Source: Warburgia ugandensis (lineage: Eukaryota; Streptophyta; Magnoliopsida; Canellales; Canellaceae). From it: a DNA stretch of 64,000 nt. A program made the position numbers and the translations under genes. The notes beneath the pieces were generated by a model. That model searched no databases. It had not been told where the DNA came from and was given only the letters and a program-made list of their open reading frames with translations. This document shows, piece by piece, positions 1 through 12,193 of the stretch. The stretch is from positions 7,639,001 to 7,703,000 of the forward strand of contig CP141126.1 in NCBI GenBank assembly GCA_035236585.1, given 5' to 3'. Each line of letters starts with the position of its first letter. The stretch's first letter is position 1.

Positions 1-116
1 CAGATTGGTCATCTATAGTTTAAATAAAGCAAAAGTTTAACAAATTACTTTTGAGAGCCCTTCTTGGACTGAGCTCTTCCACAAAAATAGACTAGACAAG
101 ATATCTAGTAGTCTAC

Positions 117-3100
117 TGTGATACCCTAGGTTTTACCCAACAATTTATAAAAACAGTCGGGATTCCTATTTTAAAAACTTTAAAAAATATATTTTAAGTG
201 ACAGGAAACAAAGCTCCAATAAAAACATGTATTTCAAAATCCTGGGAGTCATATAACCACAAAAGCACGGATTTAATGATGAAATGAAATACCTTTTTAC
301 TGAAATTTTGACAGCGTTTCCTCTGTATTTTGGACCATTGCACATGACAAGTGCAATACAAAATAATTTGATAAACATAATATAAGAGATGACTTATAGG
401 GGACTCAGTCTCCACACCGATCAACACAATCAAATACTATTTTCAATAAAATGTATATTCCAATAATGAATAAAAAAATCAAGTCATGACAAAATACTCA
501 GAGTCCCTCCATACCATAATCACATTCAACATAAATTTATATTCTTACATCCAAGTCATATTGCAATTTTAATTAAAGTACAGTTCATACTCAAAACCCA
601 AAATGAGGTCATGAACAAACCTTGTCATCTCTGAACATCCTCAATGTTTCATTGGAAAACTGTCATCACTTTTACCTGCTCTATCAGCTCGTTAACCTGT
701 TGTCACTTTCTATATCTAAGACATTGCAAACAAAGCAATGTCTCAGCAAGCTATAATTGTGTGGGTGATTATGAGAAATAAAGCATGCAATAAACACTTG
801 CAAAGTGTACCAATATCATGTTGAGTATCAATAGAGTAAATTATTTATAAGGCAAATAAAATCATCAGGCGTTCAAAATGTAAGGCTCATGAATCTCATA
901 AATCTAAACGAAGCAATTAGGATCAAAGCATGCTTTATGTCTGAGGCAATGCAATATCAAAGTAAAATATCATGGCATGCAAGGCATGATCAAAATATGG
1001 ATGAGCATCCATCAAAAGCAATAAGAATCTGTGTCAACATCGAAATATAATGAATGTCATGATAAAACAGGGCACCATACAAAAACAAGCCATAAGAGTG
1101 TTCCGCGATAGTCAATCACCGGTAATAAGTACTCATACCAAATCCCTGGGTCCTTCCCGTGCAACCCGCATTAGCCCCCAGAGTCACTCGCAGCCTAAGC
1201 CGAGGTTACCCCGGTTCATCCCACATATAATATACCACATGAGCATACAAAATAAGAGTATGAGTTACTATACTGCAGTGGCAACTACACCATAATCTAA
1301 ACCATTGCCGCTCCCCGTCCGCACTCAAACGGGAGACTTTCTCCATCCTCATGGGGGGAACGGACCTGGAGGGGAGACTATCCATGATACTATCACCTAT
1401 ATACCTGACCCTGTACCATTCAAGAGCGGTTACTAATCATCACCATCACAAAGTCAGAGGGCAGGTGGCCAACCCTACAACCCTCCTAGCATAGTACCCA
1501 CTGGGTAGAAGCACCCATCATAAAGTAGCAAAACATGCTATAAATCAAAAACTTTGAAGTAAAATAAACTTCAATGGGCTGAATCAAAATACATGATAAA
1601 GTATAAATCATCACATGTGAAAACATGGATAATCGTATAATCAATATCATGCTATCAAAAGTGAAGTAATAAACACATTTTAATGAACACGATAGGGCAT
1701 AAAACACCTGCCTCAAGAATTTCAAGTGAGAAGTTATGATTATGAAATCAAAGAAAAATCTCGAATGTAATCACCTACCTCGACAAACGCAATGCTCCAA
1801 TCAGGTGCATAAGCAATATCACGCCGTGCATTCTTACGTACTCGTCACATTATAAGTCATCCACCAGTTGGTGTTTTCACATATCAAAATAAACAAATCC
1901 AATTAACAATTCCCTTGATCTGCCAATTAATCCTAAATTAACAGCCCAAATCATCTGATCAACCCTTAATTAAGGTAATACTGAACTAAATGTTAGCCTT
2001 TCTATTATCTAGACTGTCATATGTCATCTTTGACCATCAATCTATGTCATGATTCATTCAATTAATGTCTTTTAATCACTAAAGGGTCAATCACTTTCAT
2101 CTTATGAAGTTTGGAGACGATCCAACCGTTGAATCACTCTTTACTACTCAGATATGATATTTGATCATCAATTCAAATCATCTTTATCATAAATAACCCA
2201 ATTTTCATATTTATTTAATAATCTCAATGTATGTTCAGGATTACACATCGATTTGACAGTTAGATCACTCTCTGATCAGCCAATCCTAAGGCACATGATT
2301 AGATAGACTATCCAGATCGAGTGCATACCTCTAGAAGTTTTAAATGTCTAACACTAATGGTAAGTTATTCAGCAATTCTAATGTTTTTAACCATAATCCA
2401 TGGTCTGATTGCTTTTTTTAACCTTCGATTATCACTAATCGAGTTTTGGACGGTCAAATCGGATCTTCCATCAAATAGTCCATAATTGGTTTGTCTTTTT
2501 TATCACAATCCATTATTGATGGGTAATTAGAGTCACATTTTACACAAATCTACCTTTTAATTGTATTTTTAACGGTCGAATGTTGAGATCTTAGTTTTTC
2601 CCTACTCACCATCAAGTTTTTATTCATAATTTCAAGGGTTAATTGATTCCTAATCGACGATCCGTCTCCATGAATGAAAAGACCAGGTTTAATTTATCTT
2701 AATCACAAATTTTTTATTTTTTCACATTTTTAGAGGTTTGCTGGAAAATGTCATTGTTACCAGAAAAGGTGACCGGATTTCGGTTGTAGCTGGTGACCCA
2801 TTTCTCATTAGATCTCAAATAAAAAACTTGGGTATTGTAAATTAGGCTCTCACCTATTATCCTTTGAAGTTTGGTGGAAATCCGACATCATTTGATTTTG
2901 GAAAACTTGAAAAACATTTGCTAGTGGCCGGATTTCTACACTCAACGGTAACTTCAATGGCTCGATTCTCCCTCCTTACTTGGCCAATCAAAGTGATTCT
3001 TAAGGAGCTTCGATCGTGAGATCATGAAGAATAAAATGATCAGCTTGGATCATCCATTTGAGTGGCCATTTTTTTGGGCGGCTCCCTACAATTCGGCTGC

Positions 3101-3164
3101 CTAAAATGCCCTTTTTCTCCCCCTTTCACCGGATTTTGACGCAGTCGCCGACGTCCATGCCTTT

Positions 3165-3255
<91 letters not shown>

Positions 3256-3373
3256 TTTGGGAAGGTAGACCCGATGACTGCGTCGGGTTTCCTTAAAGGA
3301 CGGGGGCTCGTATCAAATACGGCCCCCCTCTAATTAAGCCTTTTTTGTTTTTTGGTTTTTATAGGATGTTACA
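117..3373 (-). repeat. solo LTR, family B (copy B1), Ty3/gypsy-like
   Basis: It starts TGTGATACCC and ends GATGTTACA, so it has TG...CA termini in the same layout as the family A LTRs read on the minus strand. It is flanked by TCTAC (112-116) and TCTAT (3374-3378), a 5-bp target-site duplication with one mismatch. No internal retroelement sequence is attached, so it is most simply a solo LTR of about 3.26 kb. Inside it are a stem-loop at 719-743 (arms AGACATTGC and GCAATGTCT), a block around 1440-1510 also found in the other LTRs, and a long CT microsatellite near its 5' end on the minus strand. The clade cannot be told from an LTR alone; similarity in layout to the chromovirus LTR at 33166 is the basis for the assignment. 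Confidence 0.72.
3167..3252. repeat. (TC)n microsatellite, about 43 units
   Basis: An uninterrupted TC run inside LTR B1. The right-hand LTR of the same family has a GA run at 56427-56466, in the opposite orientation as expected for an LTR in the opposite orientation, so the microsatellite appears to belong to the family. The 91-residue open frame here, rich in Leu and Ser, is just the translated repeat. Confidence 0.97.
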
Positions 3374-3995
3374 TCTATTAGGAGTATGTAATTTTCCAAT
3401 GTTCAACCAATTACTCGTCTAGGGTAATAAATGAAGAATGCTCTTGATTTACTTTGTTACTAACACAATTTGAATTGCCTAGGGTTAGATAGTCAGTACG
3501 CTCCCTTTGACTTCCAGCTACGGCTTATGTGGTTCCCGTAAAAAGCGAATAAAGGGAAGCTCTTCGAGCTTTCTTCACAAGCGGCTTATATAGTGGTCAA
3601 CCTTATAAACCTCGCTAAACTTTCATCAAGCATCATCCAATTGATAAAGTCACTTTGCCATTCATAAGATAGAGTTGGATAAGATCCAACCTTTGATGAG
3701 TCCATTATACACTATTGAGGTGCAAAACTTCTGGATAGATGTCCTCCTCCTCCTATTTCTTGTTAAAGAACTCTTTGTTAGGATTGAACCTCCCAAGACA
3801 ATGTTAATTGTTGTTGCTTCTTCCTACTAAAGAGTAACCTTTCTCTCTTCTTTATATTCTTTAGAAATGTCCTTAAAGTCTTGTTCAGTTTTTCTATTTC
3901 TTAAATGTAAGGCGACATATATAAATAGATTGAGGCAGAACTAGAACCTTTTTTATTCTTATCAACGACAATCGATTCAAGTTCTTTGGTGGGTA
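3374..3995. other. spacer between two solo LTRs, nothing recognised
   Basis: About 620 bp of AT-rich sequence between LTR B1 and the family A solo LTR. I see no long open frame, tRNA or repeat that I can name. Its right end supplies the GTATA target site of the next element. Confidence 0.5.
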
Positions 3996-4000
3996 GTATA

Positions 4001-6946
4001 TGTAATATCCTTAATTTTAAAGATAAAAATAGGAAATTATTAAATAAATTAAAATAAAAATTTATGGATGAAATTATTTCCTGAAAACATAATAATTAGA
4101 AAGTGCTCGTCGATACGAATCCAACGCCACCAAGAACGCGAAAAACGGAGCTCAAACGAGGGAGTTATGAGCCGTCAAAGTTGTAAGGGCAAAATGGTCT
4201 TTGAGCCGTAAACGTGTTACACAAAAGGGGTCCAAATTGATAACGGCACTTGTCTACACACGTCTCTACCAGCCGGGCGAAATCGCCGGAGAGATGGGAA
4301 GAGTGCCGTGTGGGGAAGAGTTTCTCTTCCCAAGACTCTAAAACCCTATATCTATGCTCCCAGAGCCAAAACGCTCCACTTCGAGCGTTTTCCATGAATG
4401 CTACGCAAAACCCTTAGACCGTAAAAACTTGAATTTTCCTGGGCGAGTGGAGCCCCGGCAACACGAGCAACTCCGGCCAGGTGCAAGGTAAGCCTCAAAA
4501 CCTATGTTTTTCTCGTATTTATTAATTAGGAAATTAATTAGGGAAAACGTTTAGAAATTTTGGAAAAAAATTAGATTTTTAAAGAACTTTTGTGCACGCC
4601 ACCGTTGGAGTGTGATTTCACGGATCAAACCTTGTCCGTTTGAAAATCGCACCGTCCAACTAGTGCACAAGAGACCCAAGAGCATACCCTTTAAATTTGG
4701 GAGTGATCCAACTATGGAATTGCTCAGAAAACTCAAAAACCAAGACCTAGGGAGGTTTTTAGAACTTGGGAAAATCGTTTAAAAACCATGGTTTTTGAGA
4801 AAATTAGTGCAAAAGGAGGGCATAAATGGATTCTTAGAGAGAATTATGAAGAAAATGGCGCAAAATCACGCAAACGGAGCTCAGAGTTCACGCCGAGGCG
4901 ACCGGAATCCGGCCGTCTTCTCCGGCCGTCAATCTGCGTCGCGCGCCCCGCGCCGACGCCAAGACGCACTCCCCGACGCGAGGGACGACGGCCACATGAC
5001 GTCGTAGAGTCGCACGCGTGCGCGGCGCCGCGCGTGTGCGGAGCGTGAGTGGTTGGCTGTCGCGTGGGACCGGGACACGGCTGCGTCCGTGCGTTGCTCC
5101 GCGACGCCGTGCGGCCCTCGTGCGCAATGTACGCCGGTGTAAACCGGCGAAAGAGGCGCCGCCGGCTTAAAACCACCTTATGGTGGTCCTCCACGTCCTA
5201 TTTTAGCTTATTTTTCACTAAAACTTGATTTTTGGGAGCTAGAGAGGTCCAAATCACGATCCGGAAGAGGCGTTGTGACCGTATTGACGACGCGGACCTA
5301 GTTTTAACTTAAAAACTTAGAAATGACCACTTTTTATTTAGAAAAATTTTAAAATAGTGATGTGACATGTACAGGTGCACTTGAATATACAAATAAAAGG
5401 GAGTTATAGGCAAGCTAGTGATCTCACACTGAGGTAAGTGACGACAACTAATGTTTTGACTTGATTTTAAACCATGTTTAAACATAGCATCATGGGTGAT
5501 TGTGTTTTAAATTGCGATTTTTATTTACCATGGATTTCATGCGACATTGCGTACAGGATGGTTATTCCAAATTGAAATCTTTTACTGAATAAACTTATTT
5601 CAAATGCTTTTACAAGCATGATGTTAATTTGTTATGCTTACTTAGAGACTTATTTCTTATTATATATATAGAAAATGCATGGATTTACATGGAAATGAGA
5701 ATAGAGGCTTATTAGCTGGTCCTTTGATAGGCTAACCCCAGGATGAGGGGCATGTCTTGGGAATTGCAAGCTGTAAGTGCTCTTGAGTTTTAGCATATAC
5801 ATATGATTTCCGTGTTTTATATTTGATGACGGGTGCTCTCGCCCTAAGGCCATGCTGGAGGGATGTGGCCGCCACCCACCTTCCGAGATTATGATGTGAT
5901 GAGTTTGTGATATGATGTACACCCGCCCATAGATGGCATTCTAGGGGTTTGGTAACATGGATAGTCCACACTACCTGGTCTGAGCCTTTCCATGGGGGAC
6001 GTACGTTAAGTCTTCCGTTATGGTGTCGACGGAGAGCGGCGGTGGTTGATACCCATGGAGGGTTGCCACTGCAACATGATGGCCCATATTCTTGTTATGT
6101 GTGCGTGTATGATGAGCATGATTATGGATGGTATGCCCTGGTGTGACGACACTCGAGGTTGACTATGTGTATTCCCGATCGTGATGTTAGTGTGATGTGG
6201 TGGGACCCATTACCTTAGGGTGCCCTTATTCTGTTTGTATGCTCCATTTATTGATTCATGTCATGTTTTAACTCCGTGAGTTTCATGTTTTAGCATATGG
6301 AATAAATTGACATTTATTTGAACATGGCATTATGATATCACTATTTTCATAAATGTTAGACTTTTCATCAATGTCCGTTCATTATTTCGCATTTATTACA
6401 TTAATTGTCTATGTACCTACACAAGCGATAGCTCGAGGCATTGCTTTGTTTTGCAATGCCTTAGATCTCGAGCGCAATAACAGAAAGGCAAGGTCATGGA
6501 GAAGCCGTGAGAGCCGTCAAGACCATTTTTCTATAGTATTATACAAAGTTGATGTGAGTCATTAAACAGGATTATCATTTGGGTTTTTATTATGGACTGC
6601 ATATTTTATATTGGGATGTGATTTAGATCTTTGGACATATGTTGGACATTTATATGGGATGTTATGATGGATAGACCCTGGGCCATATTATTATTGTCTT
6701 TTGGATGTTTATTTGATTTAAAATAAAGGCGCCTATTTATTTGACGTTGATTTATACGCGGATCATTTATTTATGTTTAAATTACGTATACGTCATTTTG
6801 AGAAAGGAAAAATTAACACCCGGAGTTTTAAGATAGGTTTAGTAAAATGTTAAATAAATCTTTTCTCATGGGATCCCAAATGCTCTTATTTAAAATGCCA
6901 TTATAAAAATAAAAAAAAAATTGTCTTAAAAATCCGGGGTGTTACA
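4001..6946 (+). repeat. solo LTR, family A (chromovirus), plus orientation
   Basis: It begins TGTAATATCC and ends GGGTGTTACA. It is flanked on both sides by GTATA (3996-4000 and 6947-6951), a perfect 5-bp target-site duplication, so an insertion followed by LTR-LTR recombination left this 2,946-bp solo LTR. It is the reverse-complement counterpart of the two LTRs of the element at 33166-43808 and can be followed along its whole length against them. Notable parts are a CpG-rich stretch at about 4885-5165, a block of short conserved motifs at 5700-6250, and a stem-loop at 6436-6461 (arms AGGCATTGC and GCAATGCCT). Confidence 0.93.
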
Positions 6947-6951
6947 GTATA

Positions 6952-7868
6952 TCCCATAGATCCAAATGAGGATATGAAAGTACCAATGGGTACAAATTAT
7001 TCATTCGAATATGTAATAGAGATGAAAAAAGAAAAAATCCTTTGTGCACTTAATCTCTTCTTTAGGGAGCTGCATGCTTTTTAGTCTACTCATACTAGAA
7101 AGCAAGTAGCAAGTTAAGGGAATAACAATAGGGAGCTTCTGGAGGAGCATTTCCATCACTGAGGTTATTTGTTGCATCAAAATTTTACTATTTGGAAGGT
7201 GATAAAGTACTTTTTGCTTTTTCTAATTGTCTTTCAAACATCCTTGATAAATTTGTCAATGGTGCGTATAAGGCATGTTTGCTTTATATATAGTATAAAA
7301 TACATAAATGATCATATTTATTATGATAGACATATAGGCTCCAAGAGTTTATTACATATTGCTGTAAGTTGGCAATTACATAGACTTGGAACCAGCAATA
7401 TTGGGTTGAGGAACAATAAGTAGCCTAAGTTTTAGCAGTAAGAGGTGATGTAACATTGTGTCGCTCAAAAGGTTGAAAATTACATCCTAAGTTTTAGCGT
7501 TATGAGGGGAAAAGTTGGCCATAGGTAGCTCCATGGGTTGAAAAAATAAATGTACGAAAAATATTGAGCTTTAAAGAGTTTGAATAATCTTGTACAAGAG
7601 AATAATATAGAAGAAACAAAAATATCATCGTCAATAAATTCTAGCATATTTGGTTGTAGGTAACTCGACATCTCCTCCAAGATATGCTTGGTTGTAGGTT
7701 TAAGTCAATTTTCACTACTTCTTTGATTGTAAAAAGAGGTGCTTTTTCATATTTGCCTTTTCGCGAATGTAAAACCCAAAAATGAGCTTATCGACCAATT
7801 ATTTTCATATTTGAATTGTTAACCACAGGTTAACTTATTTTAAGATCAAAATTCCGTCATTTGCCTGA
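6952..7868. other. spacer, nothing recognised
   Basis: AT-rich sequence right of the solo LTR. Short open frames are present on both strands but none has a composition or motif that I recognise. Confidence 0.5.
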
Positions 7869-8366
7869 AAATATCTCTCTACCATAAACTAAAATTTCAA
7901 AACTTCATTAAAACACACCACAAAACTCCAATTTATCTTTAAAAATGGGTATTTAATGTGGAGTTCTTCTTAAATCTGTAAAAGAAGAAATATCCACCAA
8001 GTTTTTCTTTTGAATTAGTTCAAAAGGTGAGTTTTTTAATCCTTAATATTATTATTTCTTGGGTGATAGCAATAGAACAGAAGTAACAATATAAAGAAGA
8101 CAAAAGAGGACAAAACAGAATAACATTCCTATTTTTGTCTTCTTTTATCTTCTTTATGTTGTTGATTCTGTTTTATTGCTAGCACCCCAAAGAAATAGTG
8201 TCTATGATAAAAAGAATCTTTCTCATGAATCCAAAAGAAATACTACTCACATATATTTCTTTTAAACACCCAACAACAAACATTAAAGATGTGATTTTTA
8301 AGACAAATCAAAGCTTCATAATAAGTTCTAGTGGAGTTTTAGTTTAAGGTAGAAAGAGATTTACAT
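7869..8366. mobile_element. foldback (long inverted repeat), MITE-like
   Basis: The two halves are imperfect reverse complements over about 245 bp each, meeting near 8125. The inner arms are the closest match: AGCAATAGAACAGAAGTAAC on the left pairs with the reverse complement of the stretch around 8160-8185, and ACAAAGGAG-type outer blocks also pair (CTCTCTACC near 7877 with GGTAGAAAGAG near 8349). Transcribed, it would fold into a long hairpin. Foldback MITEs and young small-RNA precursors both look like this. I could not identify a target-site duplication, so the superfamily is open. It lies about 0.5 kb upstream of the presumed ACP leader exon. Confidence 0.7.
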
Positions 8367-8868
8367 GGTTTTAATGCTACTAGAGAATCTAGGGTGAGCT
8401 AACTAAAGATGAGATAGATTTGGGTTGAGATCACTTAAGCTAAGTTAAAATGATTATACATCCACTTTAAGCACCACTAACAATAAGATGAGAGGGGATA
8501 TAACTTTATCATACCCCATGTCAAGTACTACCAAGAGTGAAACGGCATCTTGAGTTAGAAGCACCATTAAGACACCAACACCTTGGCAGGGAGATGATTG
8601 CATTTTGGTTCTAAGGTGCACAAAGCTCCCACGCATGTGGAGTCCAAGGAAGGGATGGATTGCAAGGGTCAATAGTATACAAGAGGCTATTTCTATACCT
8701 AAAACCCACAACTTGATGGTACATTCTAGCTCGAGGGCCTAAATAAACAAATGACTCGTTAACAAGGCTATTCATCGGCTTAACTTTTGGGAAAAAGCCT
8801 CGTCATAGAAAAAGCCCAACAAATGTAAAATACGCCTCTCGTGTTCGAAATAGCGGGTTTCACTTCCA
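8367..8868. other. presumed upstream region of the ACP gene
   Basis: Sequence between the foldback and the presumed first leader exon of the mitochondrial ACP gene. It would hold the promoter. I see no clear TATA box or other motif that I would commit to. Confidence 0.35.
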
Positions 8869-8968
8869 ACCAAAATCTGAGAGAATTCGTATTCTTCTTC
8901 GTATACGCGAAGACCGATTTGGGGCTCTTACTGTACCCTCAATCCGCCAAGCCTCTGTTTGATTCTCT
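8869..8968 (+). other. probable non-coding leader exon of the ACP gene
   Basis: A plausible 5' splice site, TCTCT|GTAAGT, lies at 8968/8969 after a CT-rich stretch typical of plant leaders. The next acceptor on the coding side is AATGCAG|CTCACT at 12182/12183, just before the ACP start codon. This pairing is inference; the transcription start is not visible and the left boundary given is arbitrary. Confidence 0.4.
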
Positions 8969-10349
8969 GTAAGTAGCATTCATTCGGAAGTTGTGTTCTC
9001 ATCTGATGATGATTTGTTGTTTGCTTGATAAAACTCGTCGTTTTGATGTTCTTGTTACTTTTGGCATGTATGTTCTTTCTGTACTTCGTATGGCTAGTGG
9101 GAAGTAGGATATAGAATGTGCATGATACCGTAGTAGAACATTGGACGCAATGAAGAAACCGTAAAGAAAGATAAACACTTATTGGGGTTGTTTGATTAGC
9201 AGGAACTGCATAAAAAATGATGGAAATCGGAACGGTTTCCACTGTTTGGTTTGACATGGACACGTAGTTCCACCTGGAAATCCAGTTCATACGACAAAGC
9301 CAAACCCTCATTTTTTCGGTACATACATTTCCCCTCATAACATGAAAACTCATTTCTGTGGAAGAAATAAGTGTTGGAATGGAAATGGGTTTCCTATGAA
9401 ATGAATTTCTAGCAAAATACTGTCTTACTAATAAAACAAGCCCTTAAAAACCCAGTCGGAAACAATTGGTGTTTTTTGTAAATTTATGGGCATCAGTTGG
9501 ATTTCCTCAAGTGGAAGAGAAGGTGCTGATGAGTATTCAGTACAAGTATCTCTTGCTTGGGTTGCCATAGTGCTACTCATGTGGCATACTGCGAATATGG
9601 GGCTTTGACCGAGCAACATGTGTTTGGTCACTTGGGCGCTTGATTTCCATTTTGAATATCACTACATTTCACCATGATGGAATTGAATTCTTCTCACCTT
9701 TTGCGTCTTACTAACCAGAAACGATGGTCGAAAATGAGCTTGAGGTCCAGTGAAGCTAGCTTGGATGAACCTGAACTGAACTTGGTAAAAAGTATAGTTC
9801 GTTAGATTGGTGCAAGTGGACAATTGTGTGCTCCCTGTGTGTATATAACCAGGTTACCTCTTTTGGTTCTGTGTGCAAAGTGAACATGATTGTCCATGTA
9901 AACCCTACTATAGAGATTATTTACCTTTTTCAAAGAAAGTTAAATATCTAGTATAGAGATGACTAATGGTCATGGCAACACGTTAGAGCCAAGTATGTTA
10001 AGAAGGATTTTTTCCAAGCCCTAGGACAACTTGTCTATGCCAAGCTGAACTATTGACTGGTATCCTCTGTTGATAAGCCAAAGACTGAATTGGTGTGCGA
10101 GCTTTCTGTTTTATTTTATGGGATTAGCCTCCCTCCACAGAAGTGGCCAGCGCATTTTTCTTTTCCTTATGATATACTTGCAACCTGAGTAGATTTTTTT
10201 TTTTGTATTTCTAATATGGTTTTATGGCTTTGTTGGGTGGTTGTTCTTGATAGTTTGTTAGTATATCATGTTCTTTTTGTCATTGGGTACAGAATAATAG
10301 TAGTATTTGTTTGTTGTAAGGCTTAGAAAGTCTAATTAAAAGATAGGGA

Positions 10350-10680
10350 AAGGGGAAGTCTAATACGCAAGCTGAAGTGGAGCTGGGAAAAGGAAACACT
10401 AGAGATAGCCAGTTTATCAAGATAGATTATGGTACAGCAGCCCTAGAAGGGAAGTAATTTAAGCAAACTTAAGAGAACTTATCTTATTCATGGGCTGCAA
10501 CAGCACATATCAGATCGCAGTAGGAAAATAAGAAGTTTGATATCAAGCTGGAGTAGAGCTGGGAAATGGAGACCTTAGAGATTGCCAGTTTATTGAGACG
10601 GATTATGACACCACCCTTTTAGCCATACAAGGGAAGCAAACTTATCTTATTCATTGGTTACAACAACACATAGCAGAGTG
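10350..10680 (+). repeat. diverged tandem duplication, two units of about 170 bp
   Basis: The unit at roughly 10356-10510 is repeated at roughly 10532-10675. Shared landmarks in order are AGCTGAAGTGGAGCTGGGAAA / AGCTGGAGTAGAGCTGGGAAA-type starts, GCCAGTTTAT, GATTATG, AAGGGAAG, then ACTTATCTTATTCAT and CAACA-CACAT. Many substitutions and small indels separate the units, so the duplication is old. Confidence 0.75.
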
Positions 10681-11090
10681 CATGAGAGTTGCAACCAATT
10701 ATAGTTAGTTCTTGAATACAGAAAAGACCACTAAGAAATGCACCTTTGAGCAAAATATTTGAAAATAACTGCAGTAAGTGGTAGCCTCAGCCTGATTGAG
10801 TGTAAGGAGGAATATGTTTCTTATCTCAAAACTATGTGCATCTCCATTCCCCTGAACCCTAGAGACTGTCCTTCTCAAAAGAGGATGAATGCTTTGGAAA
10901 TTGTCAACGTGTACTCATGAATTAAAATGTAGAGACGGTAAAGAACCTCTACTGAGCAAAGTTTGTAAATTCTGAAGCTTTCTTGTTATTGTATTTAAAT
11001 ATCAATCTCGGACTCTTGTCACAACACATTTGCACTGGAGCAGACTAAGTAGAAAGGTACCCACTTTAGAGCGATTCGAGCAGATACTTA

Positions 11091-11130
11091 CATGGCCGAC
11101 CCCTAATTGGGATAAGGTCTTGATGATGAT
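11091..11130 (+). mobile_element. 40-bp RTE-type LINE tail insertion with target-site duplication
   Basis: The 40 bases read as the extreme 3' end of the RTE-type LINEs of this window: GGCCGACCCC, then a TGATGATGAT tail, as at 49560-49593. They are flanked by GAGCAGATACTTA (11078-11090) and GAGCGGATACTTA (11131-11143), a 13-bp duplication with one mismatch. This is what an extreme 5'-truncated LINE insertion leaves. Confidence 0.75.
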
Positions 11131-12193
11131 GAGCGGATACTTATGCCTCAGTTGATTAAATTGATGCCTGGGTAATAGATCTAGCTAACTTACAATAGCA
11201 AAGTCACCAGAAAGGGCACACTGAATTAAGTAAAATAACCATAAATTTCAATGCCATTTTCAATATTAACGTGTACAGTTACCAAGTTATTACAGGCTAA
11301 ACCATCTGACCTAGAGGTGTCTCCATACTGTGGCTTGTACCAGAAGCTTGTGGTCCACTAGAATCAAAATAAGACAGACATCAGAAAGAAAATCAACATT
11401 GTAAGATTACGAAGGAAACAAGATCTAAAAGCATTAGGTGAAGTTAAATTGCAAATACTGGTAATGGACTTAAGTGGAGTTCATACTTGTGATGCTGCAT
11501 AGAAGTTCTTTGGAATATAATAGTATGGGTTACCATTTACTTATCTAAGAACAATGGTGGAATACGTAGCTGAAATATAATTCTTCCTCAAGAGAGAAGC
11601 TTCTACAATTCTGCTTAGCATGTTCTCTTTTTTGGCAGCCAATTGCATTTATGGCTTTTATCTGAAAATTGGTGCAATATTTAGATATGAAATTCTTAAC
11701 CTCAAAGAGTTGAAAATAAATTGCTTCTGTTGTGTACTAGAAGCCTCATTTCTTCTAAAATGAAGGGAACTTAAATGAGTTGCCTTTTGTGGTGGCCCTA
11801 CTTGATTATTACCTTGTTAGGCTTGGTTGATAGCCTTCTACTCCCTCTGGGTTGCACTTCCCTGAGTTGGTCTAAACACATTTCTACTGATGTCTGGTGA
11901 TTGTCTTTGAACCATCTTATGTCTTCAAGTGCACAACTTATGGTGGTTGTATAATAACGTAGTTTCCTTCTGAAAACCTTATAAAGTGACCTTTCCCTTC
12001 TCCAACATTGACTTCGGTCAAATCTCCACTTCTTGTCTTTTTACTGGTCAAAAGATTATTTGCTTATACAGTTCTTATATAAGATGAAGAAGATTCAGAA
12101 CAATTTGATGCATGAAATGAGTAGCAGATTATTTGAATCCCTTGTCTTGGTCTTTTCTTCTCTGACATACTCATTAATGCAGCTCACTTTAAC

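Larger units (their letters stand above)
8969..12182 (+). other. probable leader intron of the ACP gene (3.2 kb)
   Basis: A GT-AG intron inferred from the sites above. It contains no coding-like open frame. It holds a diverged tandem duplication at about 10350-10680 and a 40-bp LINE-tail insertion at 11091-11130, both described separately. Confidence 0.4.

Noticed and set aside
3058-3333. 91-codon frame with a long Ser-Leu run
   Set aside because: Translation of the TC microsatellite in LTR B1.
4788-5194. Overlapping Arg/Ala-rich frames of 70-116 codons on both strands
   Set aside because: They lie in the CpG-rich block of a solo LTR, where stop codons are rare by composition. The same frames occur in the LTRs at 34859-35513 and 42496-43159 with shifted sequence.
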